64,000 bases of DNA from Thermoplasmatales archaeon BRNA1 (lineage in GTDB: Archaea; Thermoplasmatota; Thermoplasmata; Methanomassiliicoccales; Methanomethylophilaceae). Under the pieces are notes generated by a model. That model did not search any database and was not told where the DNA came from. It saw only the letters and a list, made by a program, of their open reading frames with translations. Position numbers and translations under genes: made by a program. The stretch spans positions 1,054,001 to 1,118,000 of the forward strand of contig CP002916.1 in NCBI GenBank assembly GCA_000350305.1, in the 5' to 3' direction. Below, piece after piece: positions 1 to 8,683 of the stretch; within the stretch, counting starts at the first letter, position 1; the number at the start of each line of letters is the position of its first letter.

Positions 1-2594
1 ACCCTGATGTCGCCGGTACGGCGGTAGACCGATGCGCGGAACAGGATGTAATCCACGTTGTCCGGATCGGACTCCATGGCCTTGTCAGCCATCCTCCCGG
101 CGCCGACCACGTCGCCCACCTCCAGGAGCGACTTGGCTATCTGGAAGACGGATGCGGGGTCGTCATGCTGGACCTCGCTGACGGCCGCTGTCTCCCTGTC
201 ATCCTCCGTCGGGGTGCGGTCGAGGGAGGAATACAGCATGGACGCCTCGTCCCCCCTGCCGACCTTGTAGAGAGCATCCGCCAGGATCTTCCTGCTCTCC
301 TTGTCATACTGATCGAGTTTGATGATGTTGCGGCAGACCGCGATGAGGGCCTCGTTGTCCCCCATCTTCTGGCACAGTTCCCTGTAGACCACCAGGAGGT
401 CCACGTTGTCCGGGTCATCGGCGAGCGCTTTGTCGAGCAGCTTCCTCGCGGCGGCCGTGTCGTCCAGACCTATGTCCGCCCTGGCGAGACAGGCCACGGT
501 TATCGCGTCCGGGTCCTTCTTGACGAGCTTCTTCCCGATGTATGCGGCATCGGTGAAGCGGGTCGCGGCCAGATATATCTGCATCTTGATCTTCTGGATG
601 TCGTTGTTCTTCGGATCGGTCGCCTCGGCCAGATCCATGAAGTTGATGGCATCGGAGAAGCGCCCGTACTCCGCCATGATGGACGCCTTCTTCACGAGGG
701 CGTATGTGGAGGACTGGTCGAGCTCGATGGCGCGGTTGAACGAATCGACGGCGGCCACCTTGTTCCCCTTCATCTCCTGGACGCATCCCTTGGAGATCCA
801 GTAATGCGGGTTCTTCATGTCGAGCAGGACAGCCTGGTTGTAGGCCGCCTCCGCCGAATCGAGGTCGCCGAAGGCCTCGTCGGCGAGACCCTTGGAATGC
901 CATATCTCCGCACACTCCGGTTCGAGAGCAGCGGCGGATGCGAAGGACGCGGATGCCTTCAGGAACTCCCCGAGGGCGTATTCCGCGTTTCCCCTGAGCC
1001 TCCTGACTGCGGCCACGTTGCCGTATTTGTCATCGTTGTCCCTGCATAGCTTCTCCGCCTCGGCGTATTTGCGCTCGGCGATAAGCGTGGATATCAGCCT
1101 GATGAAGTCCTCCGACCCGGATACCTCCGGGAGAATGGATGAGGCGTCGGAGTCCTTGATGACCTGGGCCATCTCCAGCTTGGACAGGACGTTAGCCGCC
1201 TCGTCGTTGTGGGGATCGATCTCCAGGATCTTCCTGCAGGTCTCCATCGCCATGTCGTTCTCGCCGGCCTCGCGGTAGACCTCCATGAGGGTGGTCAGGG
1301 CCGTGACCGACTTCGCGTCGGCTGAGACGGCCCTCTTCGCATAGCGGACGGCCTTGGAGGTGTGCCTGAGGACCAGATACACCCTGGACATCTGCGCCAG
1401 GCTCTCCGGGTCCTTCCTGTTGTTGGAAACGGCGGCCTTGGCATAGGCCTCGGCCTCGCGGAGGTTGCCCTCCGCCACCATGGATTTGGACATGACGATA
1501 CATGCTGTGGCATCGCCCGGGTATGTGTTGAGGATCGCGGAAGCGACCTCGGATGCCTCGGCGGAGTATCCCATGCGGAGCATCTCGCGGGAGGCGTACT
1601 CGTAATCGTCGTACACGGCCATCTCTGAGTCCAGGAACTCGTTGAGAATCTCGAGGGCCTCGGAGTTCTTGCCGAGCGACATGTATCCCCGGATAAGTCC
1701 CCTGACGACTATGGGGTTGGCTGGGTCGTGGGCCTCCGCGCTCCTGAAACGTGCGAGGGCGGTCTCGGCATCCCCGCCGTTAAGGTAGGAGTCGCCGGTC
1801 TCGCAGAGGACGTTGATGTCATCCGGCATGGACTTGGATGCCTTCTCGTACATCCTCTGGGCGTTAACCCAGTCGCCCTCGTCCCTTGCCATCCTCGCGG
1901 ATAGGAGGATGTAGTCCGGGTCCTCCTCCTTGTATCCCTCGGAGGATATCAGAAGGCTGTTGGCGCCGTCGTGGGTGCCTCTGTACCACTCGTGGTAGAT
2001 GCGGTAGAGGGCCATCTCCGGCCCGCCGGTATCGTCGGGGGCATCGAAGGGCTTCCCCGCGGCCATGAGTTCTATGGCCATGAGCGCCCTCCAGTTCTTC
2101 TGGGGGATGAGCTTCTCGAGGAACTCGTATGCCTTGACGTTGAGGGGATCGCTGCGGAGACTGCCCATGAGGGACTTGGCCGCCTCTTGCGTGTGCTGGT
2201 CGGCGACCAGCACCTCGGCCTTCACGTAAGAGTAGGTGGGAATGTCCACCGAACCGTGGACCCCCTCGAGGTAGGTGCGGGCCTCGTTAACGATGCCCTT
2301 CCTTGCGAGACACGATGCCGCGGCGAGGGACGCTTTGCAGTCCTGGGGACGCTGTTTCGAAACCAGATCGGCGACGTCGTCCTTCCATCCCTCCGCCTCC
2401 TCGGCGGAGACGATCTCGATCATCCTCGCCAGCAGGGCGGATGAAACCTCGCCCTCGGACGTCAGGATTTTGGACAATGCCGCGGAAAGAGCCTTCTCGC
2501 GGTTCTGAAGGTTCTTCTGACCCTCGGCTCTGCGGATGTCATCCCATATGCCCGCTTCGAACTTGCTGCCGAATACCGGCAACCCCTCTGACAT
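1..2594 (-). CDS. Large TPR-repeat protein (3' end outside window)
   Basis: An open frame runs on the minus strand from an ATG at 2594 to the window edge, giving 864 codons without a stop. Translation begins MSEGLPVFGSKFEAG. The rest is alpha-helical, with repeated TPR-like pairs such as EGDWVNAQRMYEKASKSMPD, AEAYAKAAVSNNRKDPESLA and FGDLDSAEAAYNQAVLLD. I see no signal peptide, membrane segment or catalytic motif, so it is probably a cytoplasmic scaffold; its partner is unknown. The start is supported by a TATA-like ATTATTA near 2615-2622, about 25 bases upstream, and a purine-rich AGGGG stretch just before the ATG. The gene is transcribed away from the aquaporin gene. The C-terminus is missing, so a further domain there cannot be excluded. 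Confidence 0.85.
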   Translation of the reverse strand, partial: MSEGLPVFGSKFEAGIWDDIRRAEGQKNLQNREKALSAALSKILTSEGEVSSALLARMIEIVSAEEAEGWKDDVADLVSKQRPQDCKASLAAASCLARKGIVNEARTYLEGVHGSVDIPTYSYVKAEVLVADQHTQEAAKSLMGSLRSDPLNVKAYEFLEKLIPQKNWRALMAIELMAAGKPFDAPDDTGGPEMALYRIYHEWYRGTHDGANSLLISSEGYKEEDPDYILLSARMARDEGDWVNAQRMYEKASKSMPDDINVLCETGDSYLNGGDAETALARFRSAEAHDPANPIVVRGLIRGYMSLGKNSEALEILNEFLDSEMAVYDDYEYASREMLRMGYSAEASEVASAILNTYPGDATACIVMSKSMVAEGNLREAEAYAKAAVSNNRKDPESLAQMSRVYLVLRHTSKAVRYAKRAVSADAKSVTALTTLMEVYREAGENDMAMETCRKILEIDPHNDEAANVLSKLEMAQVIKDSDASSILPEVSGSEDFIRLISTLIAERKYAEAEKLCRDNDDKYGNVAAVRRLRGNAEYALGEFLKASASFASAAALEPECAEIWHSKGLADEAFGDLDSAEAAYNQAVLLDMKNPHYWISKGCVQEMKGNKVAAVDSFNRAIELDQSSTYALVKKASIMAEYGRFSDAINFMDLAEATDPKNNDIQKIKMQIYLAATRFTDAAYIGKKLVKKDPDAITVACLARADIGLDDTAAARKLLDKALADDPDNVDLLVVYRELCQKMGDNEALIAVCRNIIKLDQYDKESRKILADALYKVGRGDEASMLYSSLDRTPTEDDRETAAVSEVQHDDPASVFQIAKSLLEVGDVVGAGRMADKAMESDPDNVDYILFRASVYRRTGDIR

Positions 2595-2751
2595 ACCGCC
2601 CCTATCGGCGAAATCCGATAATAATGTATGCGCGCGGACAGGCGGGTGTGTAAACGGTTTTGCCGACACGAAGGGAGGTTGTCAATCAAGGGAATATAAA
2701 TGTGCCAGATTGCGGCCGATTGACGGCATAACCCGCTTTCTGGGGAAAACG

Positions 2752-2825
2752 TTAATAAAGGTGAGTCAATCCAATCTTCGACTTGTAATTTACAAGTCGC
2801 CTGCCAAGTGCAGGAGGGATTGGAA
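2752..2825 (+). promoter_or_regulatory. Aquaporin promoter with 21-bp perfect palindrome
   Basis: A TATA-like element TTAATAAAGG lies at 2752-2760. A perfect inverted repeat, CGACTTGTAA-T-TTACAAGTCG, occupies 2779-2799, where transcription should start. A strong ribosome binding site AGGAGGGA follows at about 2811-2818, before the ATG at 2826. The palindrome could be a protein operator or a hairpin at the 5' end of the mRNA. Its odd-length symmetric form and position at the expected start of transcription favour an operator. Confidence 0.6.
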
Positions 2826-3533
2826 ATGGATAATGCATTCAGATCATACTTCGCCGAACTCATCGGCACCATGGTTCTCGTCCTCTTCGGATGCGGAGCC
2901 GCAGTCTTCCTCGGAGGGGTCGTGGGAGGGGGTGCACTCGCTATCGCCCTCGCCTTCGGTCTGACCGTCGTGGTCATGTCCGTGACCGTCGGAAACATCT
3001 CCGGTGCTCACCTCAACCCGGCCGTTTCTCTCGGAATGTTCCTTGACAAGAGGATCGACCTCAAGACTTTCGTCATGTACTTCATCTTCCAGCTCGTCGG
3101 AGCCATCATCGGAGCTGCGCTCCTCGCGGTCTTCGCAATGGGTGCCTTCGACTGCGGATTCGGAGATCTTGGGAACCTCGCAATGGCCACCAACGATGCC
3201 GAGGGCGTCGGAGTCGCCTACGCCATGATCATCGAGATCGTCCTCACCATGATCTTCGTCCTCATCGCCCTCGCGGCAACCGCCAAGAACGGAATGGACA
3301 AGTTCGCGGGACTCTACATCGGTCTCGGACTCACCATGGTCCACCTCGTCGGAATCCCCCTCACCGGATGCTCCGTCAACCCCGCGAGGTCCCTCGGGGC
3401 CTCCATCCTCCACGTTGCCGAGGGTGCGGACTTCGTCGCATCCGAATTCTACGTGTTCCTGATCGCCCCGCTCATCGGAGCGGCGATTGCATGGGCCATC
3501 TGGAAGTTCGTCCTTGACGACGACGCTGAGTGA
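2826..3533 (+). CDS. Aquaporin / glycerol facilitator (MIP family)
   Basis: The protein has 235 aa and begins MDNAFRSYFAELIGTMVLV. It has six hydrophobic segments and the two family signatures: an NPA in GAHLNPAVSLG near residue 62 and a second in SVNPARSLGAS near residue 185. MIP channels conduct water, small neutral solutes or gases across the cytoplasmic membrane; which solute applies here cannot be read from sequence. A GTG 18 bases upstream is in frame, but the AGGAGGGA site is correctly spaced for the ATG at 2826. The gene is monocistronic, with its own palindrome-containing promoter and a terminator immediately downstream. The archaeal AqpM type is likely, but I did not compare pore residues. 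Confidence 0.95.
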   Translation: MDNAFRSYFAELIGTMVLVLFGCGAAVFLGGVVGGGALAIALAFGLTVVVMSVTVGNISGAHLNPAVSLGMFLDKRIDLKTFVMYFIFQLVGAIIGAALLAVFAMGAFDCGFGDLGNLAMATNDAEGVGVAYAMIIEIVLTMIFVLIALAATAKNGMDKFAGLYIGLGLTMVHLVGIPLTGCSVNPARSLGASILHVAEGADFVASEFYVFLIAPLIGAAIAWAIWKFVLDDDAE

Positions 3534-3545
3534 AAACGCTAACAA

Positions 3546-3580
3546 GGCAGGCTCCGGCCTGCCCGCCCTTTTCCCCTTTT
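3546..3580 (+). terminator. Terminator after aquaporin gene
   Basis: Stem GGCAGG (3546-3551), loop CTCCGG, stem CCTGCC (3558-3563), followed by pyrimidine-rich sequence with T runs up to 3580. It starts 13 bases after the stop codon. Confidence 0.65.
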
Positions 3581-3643
3581 ACGGCCTGGATTGTTCACTT
3601 CGGTAACCGTTATATAGACGATTATTTTACGGAGACTTACCGT

Positions 3644-3716
3644 GCAACCGTAATCTAGCTGGTTAGGATTCAAGCCTTCCAAGCTTGCTACTCGGGTTCG
3701 AATCCCGACGGTTGCA
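3644..3716 (+). tRNA. tRNA-Gly (anticodon TCC)
   Basis: The 7-bp acceptor stem GCAACCG (3644-3650) pairs with CGGTTGC (3709-3715), and the discriminator base is A3716. The anticodon stem CAAGC/GCTTG encloses the loop CTTCCAA, giving anticodon TCC (glycine). The T arm CGGGTTCGAATCCCG is canonical. CCA is not encoded. A TATA element TTATATA lies at 3610-3616, about 30 bases upstream. Confidence 0.95.
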
Positions 3717-4019
3717 CTCACTTCTCCATATTCCTCCGGCTGGCGGAGCCACCGTTCTCCAGGAGTCCGATCTCCCTGCGCTACTTCACCGGTGTCGCGA
3801 TCCCGCAACGGCTGCCGGGTCTTCTTTCCCCTCATCGTACCCCTGTAGCAAAAACAAACACCGCGTCGTGAGATTAAGACGCTGCTCGTGAATACGGCGG
3901 GAACAGGCGGGAAAAGATGCTGGATTGACCAATTAACCGAAGTTAACGGATATTGTTTATATGACAAAAGCCTAATCGGAGACAGCATCAGGGGAAGCCC
4001 TGGAAAGAGGAGAGAAAAA
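3717..4019. other. Intergenic stretch with chlI promoter and small palindrome
   Basis: I see no convincing gene in these 303 bases. An inverted repeat TTAAC-CGAA-GTTAA (3933-3946) stands just before a TATA-like TTTATATG (about 3956-3963), which should drive the downstream AAA+ gene; it is a candidate operator. A GAGGAGA ribosome binding site precedes the ATG at 4020. A short CTCCG/CGGAG hairpin follows the tRNA. Confidence 0.5.
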
Positions 4020-5057
4020 ATGTCAGAAACACAGGCGACTTTGTTCCCGTTCACCCGCGTTGTCAAACAGGAGAAAATGAAGAGGGCCCTGCTCCTCAAC
4101 GTCATCGACCCCACCATCGGCGGAGTCCTCATCAAGGGAGAGAAGGGAACCGCCAAGTCCACTGCGGTCAGATCCATGTCCCAGTTCCTGCCCTCAAGGC
4201 CTGCCGTCAAGGGCTGCGTCTACCGCTGCGACCCGCGCTTCCCCAAGAGGCTCTGCGCGGACTGCCAGGAGAAACTCGCCAACGGGGAGAAACTCGAGAA
4301 GATCACCGTCCCCATGAAGGTCGTCGAGCTCCCCCTCAACGCCACCGAGGACCGTGTTTCCGGAACCCTCGACCTCGAGTATGTCCTCAAGACCGGGAAG
4401 AAGAAGTTCGAGCCCGGGGTTCTCGCCGCCGCCAACGGCAACATCCTCTACGTCGACGAGATCAATCTCCTCGACGACCATATCGTCGACCTTCTCCTTG
4501 ACTCCGCAGCCATGGGAGTCAACTACGTCGAGAGGGAGGGCGTCTCCTTCTCCCATCCTGCCAGGTTCGTCCTGGTCGGAACCATGAACCCTGAAGAGGG
4601 TAACCTCCGCCCCCAGCTTCTCGACCGTTTCGGACTTTCCGTCGAGGTCGAGGGTGAGGAGGAGGTCAGCACCCGCATGGAGGTCATCAGGAGGAGACTC
4701 GAGTTCGACAACGACCCCGAGAAGTACATCGCCGGATGCAAGGACGAGCTCAAGGAGCTCACCGACAAGATCGTGAAAGCCAGAGAGCTGATCCCCAAGA
4801 TCCCGATCGATGAGAAGGCGATGGAGATGGCCGCACGCCTTTCAATGCACTACAATATGGAGGGACATAGGTCCGACCTCACCCTCATCCGCGCCGCCAG
4901 GGCCAACGCCGCCCTCGAGGGCCACGACCACATCGACGTGAAGGACATGGAGTCCGTCGCATCCCTGGTCCTCGCCCACCGCATCAAGGGAAAGGCCTTC
5001 GAGAAGGTCCAGTTCGACGACAGCGAGGTTCGCGAATGCCTCAGAAAGATAGCCTGA
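4020..5057 (+). CDS. Mg-chelatase-type AAA+ ATPase, ChlI/BchI-like (copy 1)
   Basis: The protein has 345 aa and begins MSETQATLFPF. It is an AAA+ motor subunit of the metal-chelatase family: Walker A GEKGTAKST near residue 40, Walker B LYVDEINLLDD near residue 143, and the arginine-containing GNLRPQLLDRFGLSV further on. A four-cysteine segment (YRCDPRFPKRLCADC, residues ~63-77) sits where ChlI proteins have their cysteine insert. ATG 4020 is preceded by GAGGAGA at good distance; in-frame codons upstream lack family similarity. The gene overlaps the VWA subunit gene downstream by 22 bases, so the two are co-translated. Such subunits power insertion of Mg or Co into tetrapyrroles, but no large chelatase subunit is adjacent here, so the target is unknown. 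Confidence 0.9.
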   Translation: MSETQATLFPFTRVVKQEKMKRALLLNVIDPTIGGVLIKGEKGTAKSTAVRSMSQFLPSRPAVKGCVYRCDPRFPKRLCADCQEKLANGEKLEKITVPMKVVELPLNATEDRVSGTLDLEYVLKTGKKKFEPGVLAAANGNILYVDEINLLDDHIVDLLLDSAAMGVNYVEREGVSFSHPARFVLVGTMNPEEGNLRPQLLDRFGLSVEVEGEEEVSTRMEVIRRRLEFDNDPEKYIAGCKDELKELTDKIVKARELIPKIPIDEKAMEMAARLSMHYNMEGHRSDLTLIRAARANAALEGHDHIDVKDMESVASLVLAHRIKGKAFEKVQFDDSEVRECLRKIA

Positions 5058-7015
5058 AGCCCAACTCGCTCCCGTTCTCTGCGATATACGGAAACGTGCC
5101 CGCCAAGACCGCGCTAATGGTGGCGGCGGTCAGCCCCAGCATCAGGGCCGTCATGCTCAAGGGCGCCTCCGGCACGGCCAAGACCGTCCTCGCCCGCTCC
5201 ATCATGAGCATCGACCCGGGGAAGAAGCTTATCAACGTCCCGCTCAACGTCACCGACGAACAGCTGTTCGGGTCCATCGACCTAGAGCACGCCGTGGCCA
5301 CCGGGAAGGTGGAGCTCGGGGACTGCATACTCCTCAGGGCGAACAAGAACTACCTATACCTGGACGACTGCGACCTGTTCGATCCCAACCTCCTCACGGG
5401 GCTGATGGACGACGTGGTCGACGGGACCGTCAGGGTGGAGAGGGAGAACGTTTCCACCCAGTACAGGGTGAGCACCACCGTCATCGCATCCATGCATTCG
5501 TCCAGGAAGCACTTCGACTCCCACGTCTCCGACTGCTTCGACATCTGCGTCACAATGCGCAGGCCCCGCAAGGACGACGAGGAGAACTTCCCCATGAGCA
5601 TGGAGGTCCTCAGGAGGAACCTCGCCCTGGAGGACGACACCCTGGACATCAAAAAGTACAGGCAGATGGACAAAGCGGTCGCCAACCAGATCAAGAGTGC
5701 CAGGAAGCTGCTTCCCGAGGTAAAAATCGCCCAGGAGAAGATGAGAAACATCTCCAGGATCTGCAAGCTCCTCGGCGTCAAGGGATGCAGGGGGGCGATC
5801 TCTACCGCCCACACCGCCAAGGCCCTCGCGGCGCTTGCCGGAAGGAAGAGGGTCACCGATGACGACGTTGCCAATGCGGCCGTCCTCTGCCTCGACCACC
5901 GCCGTACCGTCTCCGCCGAGGACCTGAAGGAGAAAAAGAAGAACTACACCCCCATCCAGACGGGGGAGGACAGGCTCGGCAAGCTCAGGAAGCTCACCAA
6001 GAACGTCGACAACCACGACAAGAAGCCCGAGGTCATCGAGCTCCAGCCAGGGGCGGAAGGCTCCGGAGGCGTGGAGGTCGTGCAGATCGGGGACGGCTTC
6101 ATGAACGATGACGAGGTCAAGCAGGTCATCACCAAGGCGGCCGAGAAGTTCGAGGTCCTCGACATCATGGAGGCCGAGGACAGCAACGGATTCCGCCAGG
6201 GGGACGAGGTCGCCAAGAGGATGTACGCCGAGTCCAAGGACAGGAACGGAAAGTACGTCCGCGCAAGACTGCCCGAGGGCAACTGCTCCGACATCGCCTT
6301 CGACGCCACCATCCGCGCCGCCGCGCCCTACCAGAGGGCCCGCAAGCAGCCCGGGGAGGAAGGTATCAAACTGGAGAAGCAGGACCTCAGGGAGAAGGTC
6401 AGGGAGAAGCAGATCACATCCACCTTCCTGTTCCTGCTCGACACGTCCGGGTCCCTGATCATCCGCAACCGCATGGCGAAGGTCAAGGCCGCCATTGAGT
6501 CCATGCTCCAGACCCACTACGTCAAGCGCGACAGGGTCGGACTGATGACCTTCAACGAGGAGGCGATCGACCTCATCATGCAGCCCTCCAGGGCCACCGA
6601 GCAGCTGGAACAGATCATCGACAAGATCGCGGTCGGTACCGGGACCCCTCTCAGCGCCGCGCTGATGAAGGTCTACGACTACATGCTGCCCTACTCGATC
6701 AAACACCCCGACGAGAGGTGCCACATCGTCCTCCTGACCGACGGCAAGGCCACCAAGGCCCTGGACTTCAGGAAGACCCCCATCGAGGAGGCGCTGGAGA
6801 TCTCCGAGCACATCGATATCCCCAACGCCGACTGGATCGTCATCGATACCGGTCTCGGATACACCAAGAACGACATCCCCAAGACCCTCGCGAAGAACCT
6901 CCACGCGAAGTTCTTCCTGCTCGATGACCTGCAGGTCCCCGAGGACAATACTTTCAACATCTGGAAGGGATGGTCCAAGGAGAACGAGAAGGCCCTGGCC
7001 TCCGTGAAGAAGTAA
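5036..7015 (+). CDS. Mg-chelatase-type AAA+/VWA subunit, ChlD/BchD-like (copy 1)
   Basis: The protein has 659 aa. The N-terminal AAA+ domain (residues ~10-270) has a degenerate nucleotide site GASGTAKT and LYLDDCDLFD. A charged linker follows (~290-440), then a von Willebrand A domain beginning STFLFLLDTSGSL with a full MIDAS motif DTSGS near residue 468. This is the architecture of ChlD/BchD, the integrin-like subunit that couples the ChlI ring to a chelatase. It starts inside the end of the preceding ChlI-like gene. It ends in TAA and is followed by a terminator, so the pair forms a two-gene operon. A paralogous pair lies at 52.5-55.4 kb. The cognate large subunit may be one of the CobN proteins or encoded elsewhere. 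Confidence 0.9.
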   Translation: MPQKDSLKPNSLPFSAIYGNVPAKTALMVAAVSPSIRAVMLKGASGTAKTVLARSIMSIDPGKKLINVPLNVTDEQLFGSIDLEHAVATGKVELGDCILLRANKNYLYLDDCDLFDPNLLTGLMDDVVDGTVRVERENVSTQYRVSTTVIASMHSSRKHFDSHVSDCFDICVTMRRPRKDDEENFPMSMEVLRRNLALEDDTLDIKKYRQMDKAVANQIKSARKLLPEVKIAQEKMRNISRICKLLGVKGCRGAISTAHTAKALAALAGRKRVTDDDVANAAVLCLDHRRTVSAEDLKEKKKNYTPIQTGEDRLGKLRKLTKNVDNHDKKPEVIELQPGAEGSGGVEVVQIGDGFMNDDEVKQVITKAAEKFEVLDIMEAEDSNGFRQGDEVAKRMYAESKDRNGKYVRARLPEGNCSDIAFDATIRAAAPYQRARKQPGEEGIKLEKQDLREKVREKQITSTFLFLLDTSGSLIIRNRMAKVKAAIESMLQTHYVKRDRVGLMTFNEEAIDLIMQPSRATEQLEQIIDKIAVGTGTPLSAALMKVYDYMLPYSIKHPDERCHIVLLTDGKATKALDFRKTPIEEALEISEHIDIPNADWIVIDTGLGYTKNDIPKTLAKNLHAKFFLLDDLQVPEDNTFNIWKGWSKENEKALASVKK

Positions 7016-7025
7016 ACTCATTCCG

Positions 7026-7050
7026 GCCCCCTGTCGGGGGCGTCATTTTC
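7026..7050 (+). terminator. Terminator after chlI/chlD copy 1
   Basis: Stem GCCCCC (7026-7031), loop TGTC, stem GGGGGC (7036-7041), then ATTTT. It begins 11 bases after the TAA stop. Confidence 0.65.
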
Positions 7051-7096
7051 CCTGCCTTGTCGAGGCCAATATATACCTAGATTGGATGGCACCATC

Positions 7097-7978
7097 ATGG
7101 ATTCCAAACCCGAGAAGGGTCTCCTCAAGATGCTCCCGATCGGCATCATCATCGGTATCGCCGCGATGCTGCCCGGGATCAGCGGTGCCGTCCTCGCGGT
7201 CCTTTTCGGAATCTACGAGAGGCTCGTACGCGACCTCGCCAAGCTCCACTATTACATCAAGGCGGATTTCTGGTTCATCATCCTGTTCCTGATCGGAGGG
7301 ATCGTCGGTACCGTCATCTCCGCCAAGCTGCTGAACGAGGCGATGGACAGATATCCCGCGGAATGCCTGATGTTCTTCGTCGGTCTCATCGCCGGGCAGA
7401 TCCCCGCCCTCTACAAGCTAACCGCCACCAGCAGCTGCGAGAAACCGGCCGCCCACAACATGCTGGCATTTATCATCGGAATCATCGCCATGGGATCCAT
7501 GATCGCCGTCGACTTGCTGGAGATATCCAGCGGCGACGTCGAGCTCCTTCACGACAGCTACGGATACGCAGTCATGTTCGTCATCGGGGTGGTCGTAGCC
7601 ATCTCCGCCCTGGTACCCGGAATCAGCCACTCAACCATCCTCATCGTGTTCGGGCTGTTCGCCGCGTTCACGGCGGCCGTCGGCGATGTCGATGTGGCGT
7701 TCATCGGATGCATGATGCTTGGAATCCTCGCCGGCGCACTGTTGTTCTCCAAGGTCATCCACTATGCCCTCGACCACCACCACCGCACCATGATGTTCCT
7801 CATCCTCGGACTGACTATCGGTTCCCTTGCCGCCCTGCTGTTCACTTCGGCCGACAAGGTCGACGGCCTGATGCACATCCTCGCCTGCATCTGTACGCTC
7901 GCCGTCGGACTCGCCGTCAGCATCTGGTCCATGAAGATGTCGCACAAGAACATGGTGAGGGAACACCGGGAAGCCTGA
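7097..7978 (+). CDS. DUF368 membrane protein (polyprenyl-phosphate transporter family)
   Basis: The protein has 293 aa and about eight hydrophobic segments. The two family signatures, AAMLPGISGAVLAVLFGIY near residue 20 and ISALVPGISHSTILIVFGLF near residue 170, are the duplicated PGIS motifs of DUF368. Bacterial members were shown to recycle lipid-linked undecaprenyl phosphate across the membrane; in an archaeon a dolichyl-phosphate carrier is the natural inference. A TATA element ATATATA at about 7068-7074 lies some 25 bases before ATG 7097, with no ribosome binding site, so the mRNA is probably leaderless. An in-frame TTG 15 bases earlier is a weaker start. A zinc-ribbon membrane protein follows after 4 bases. 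Confidence 0.88.
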   Translation: MDSKPEKGLLKMLPIGIIIGIAAMLPGISGAVLAVLFGIYERLVRDLAKLHYYIKADFWFIILFLIGGIVGTVISAKLLNEAMDRYPAECLMFFVGLIAGQIPALYKLTATSSCEKPAAHNMLAFIIGIIAMGSMIAVDLLEISSGDVELLHDSYGYAVMFVIGVVVAISALVPGISHSTILIVFGLFAAFTAAVGDVDVAFIGCMMLGILAGALLFSKVIHYALDHHHRTMMFLILGLTIGSLAALLFTSADKVDGLMHILACICTLAVGLAVSIWSMKMSHKNMVREHREA

Positions 7979-7982
7979 TAGC

Positions 7983-8510
7983 GTGTTCTGCCCGAGATGC
8001 GGATGCATGCTCCCCGATGATGCGAGATCGTGTACCGAATGCGGCCATCTCATCAGCAGGAAGCTCAGGGACGACCTCCTCCAGGAACAGCCTGCCGAGG
8101 AGACCGAGGTAAGGACCGGGAGGACCGCCGAGGCAAGCATCTACCAGATATTCCTCACAGTCTCTGTGGCCGTCTGCGGTATCGGACTGATGTCCCTGTT
8201 CTTCTTCTGGATACCTGACACCACGGGATTCGCTCTCCTCGTAGACGATTCCCTTCACGGCCCCGGCTCCGACCTTCTGCGCTTCGCACCGGTCACGGTC
8301 TCTCTAGCATCCGCCGTGGCAGGTACCGTGATAGTCTCCGGGCGCTACAGGTTCCTTATCATCCCGATGGGCCTCACCATGACGGTCATGGCGTTCTTCT
8401 TCCTCATCGAGCTGAGGAACCATTACTCCGTGGACCCCTCGTTCGGGGCATACGCCGCATTCGCAGCGGGCATAATCGTCTGCCTTCTGGGTCTTTCCAG
8501 GAAGGTATGA
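7983..8510 (+). CDS. Zinc-ribbon membrane protein, function unknown
   Basis: This 175-aa protein starts with a double-zinc-ribbon-like half, MFCPRCGCMLPDDARSCTEC (CPxCG and CxxCG knuckles), typical of archaeal zinc_ribbon_2 proteins. Three or four hydrophobic segments follow from residue ~55 to the C-terminus. The start is a GTG four bases after the DUF368 stop, so the two genes are almost certainly one transcript. No enzyme motif is visible. Many archaeal proteins join an N-terminal zinc ribbon to a short membrane domain, and I do not recognise a specific function. Confidence 0.75.
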   Translation: MFCPRCGCMLPDDARSCTECGHLISRKLRDDLLQEQPAEETEVRTGRTAEASIYQIFLTVSVAVCGIGLMSLFFFWIPDTTGFALLVDDSLHGPGSDLLRFAPVTVSLASAVAGTVIVSGRYRFLIIPMGLTMTVMAFFFLIELRNHYSVDPSFGAYAAFAAGIIVCLLGLSRKV

Positions 8511-8683
8511 GATGGGATTCGGCCCGGGTAGAGAATTGGGATAGGATGGGTAGACCCGGACCGAAGGGATTGTACACGCATTGGGGATGCTTGTGTTTCC
8601 CTCTGATTACTACTACGTCGGGAACGGTATATAATCGGAACCCAAGGGGGTCGCCGAATCTGCCCGAATCTGCCGAATCTCGC
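8511..8683. other. Intergenic stretch with TATA-like element and short tandem repeat
   Basis: The genes on both sides end here convergently, yet a good TATA-like GTATATAATC (~8627-8636) is present with no gene downstream on the plus strand. Three copies of a GAATCTGCC-like unit occur at about 8656-8680. No hairpin terminator or RNA fold is obvious. Confidence 0.35.

Noticed and set aside
3539-4210. Minus-strand frame running across tRNA-Gly
   Set aside because: It spans a tRNA gene, a promoter and the 5' end of chlI and has no family features.
5354-7021. Long minus-strand open frame (555 codons) opposite chlD copy 1
   Set aside because: The composition is Val/Gly/Leu/Asp-rich, as expected for the antisense of GC-rich coding sequence, with no domain or start signal; the plus strand encodes a clear AAA+/VWA protein.
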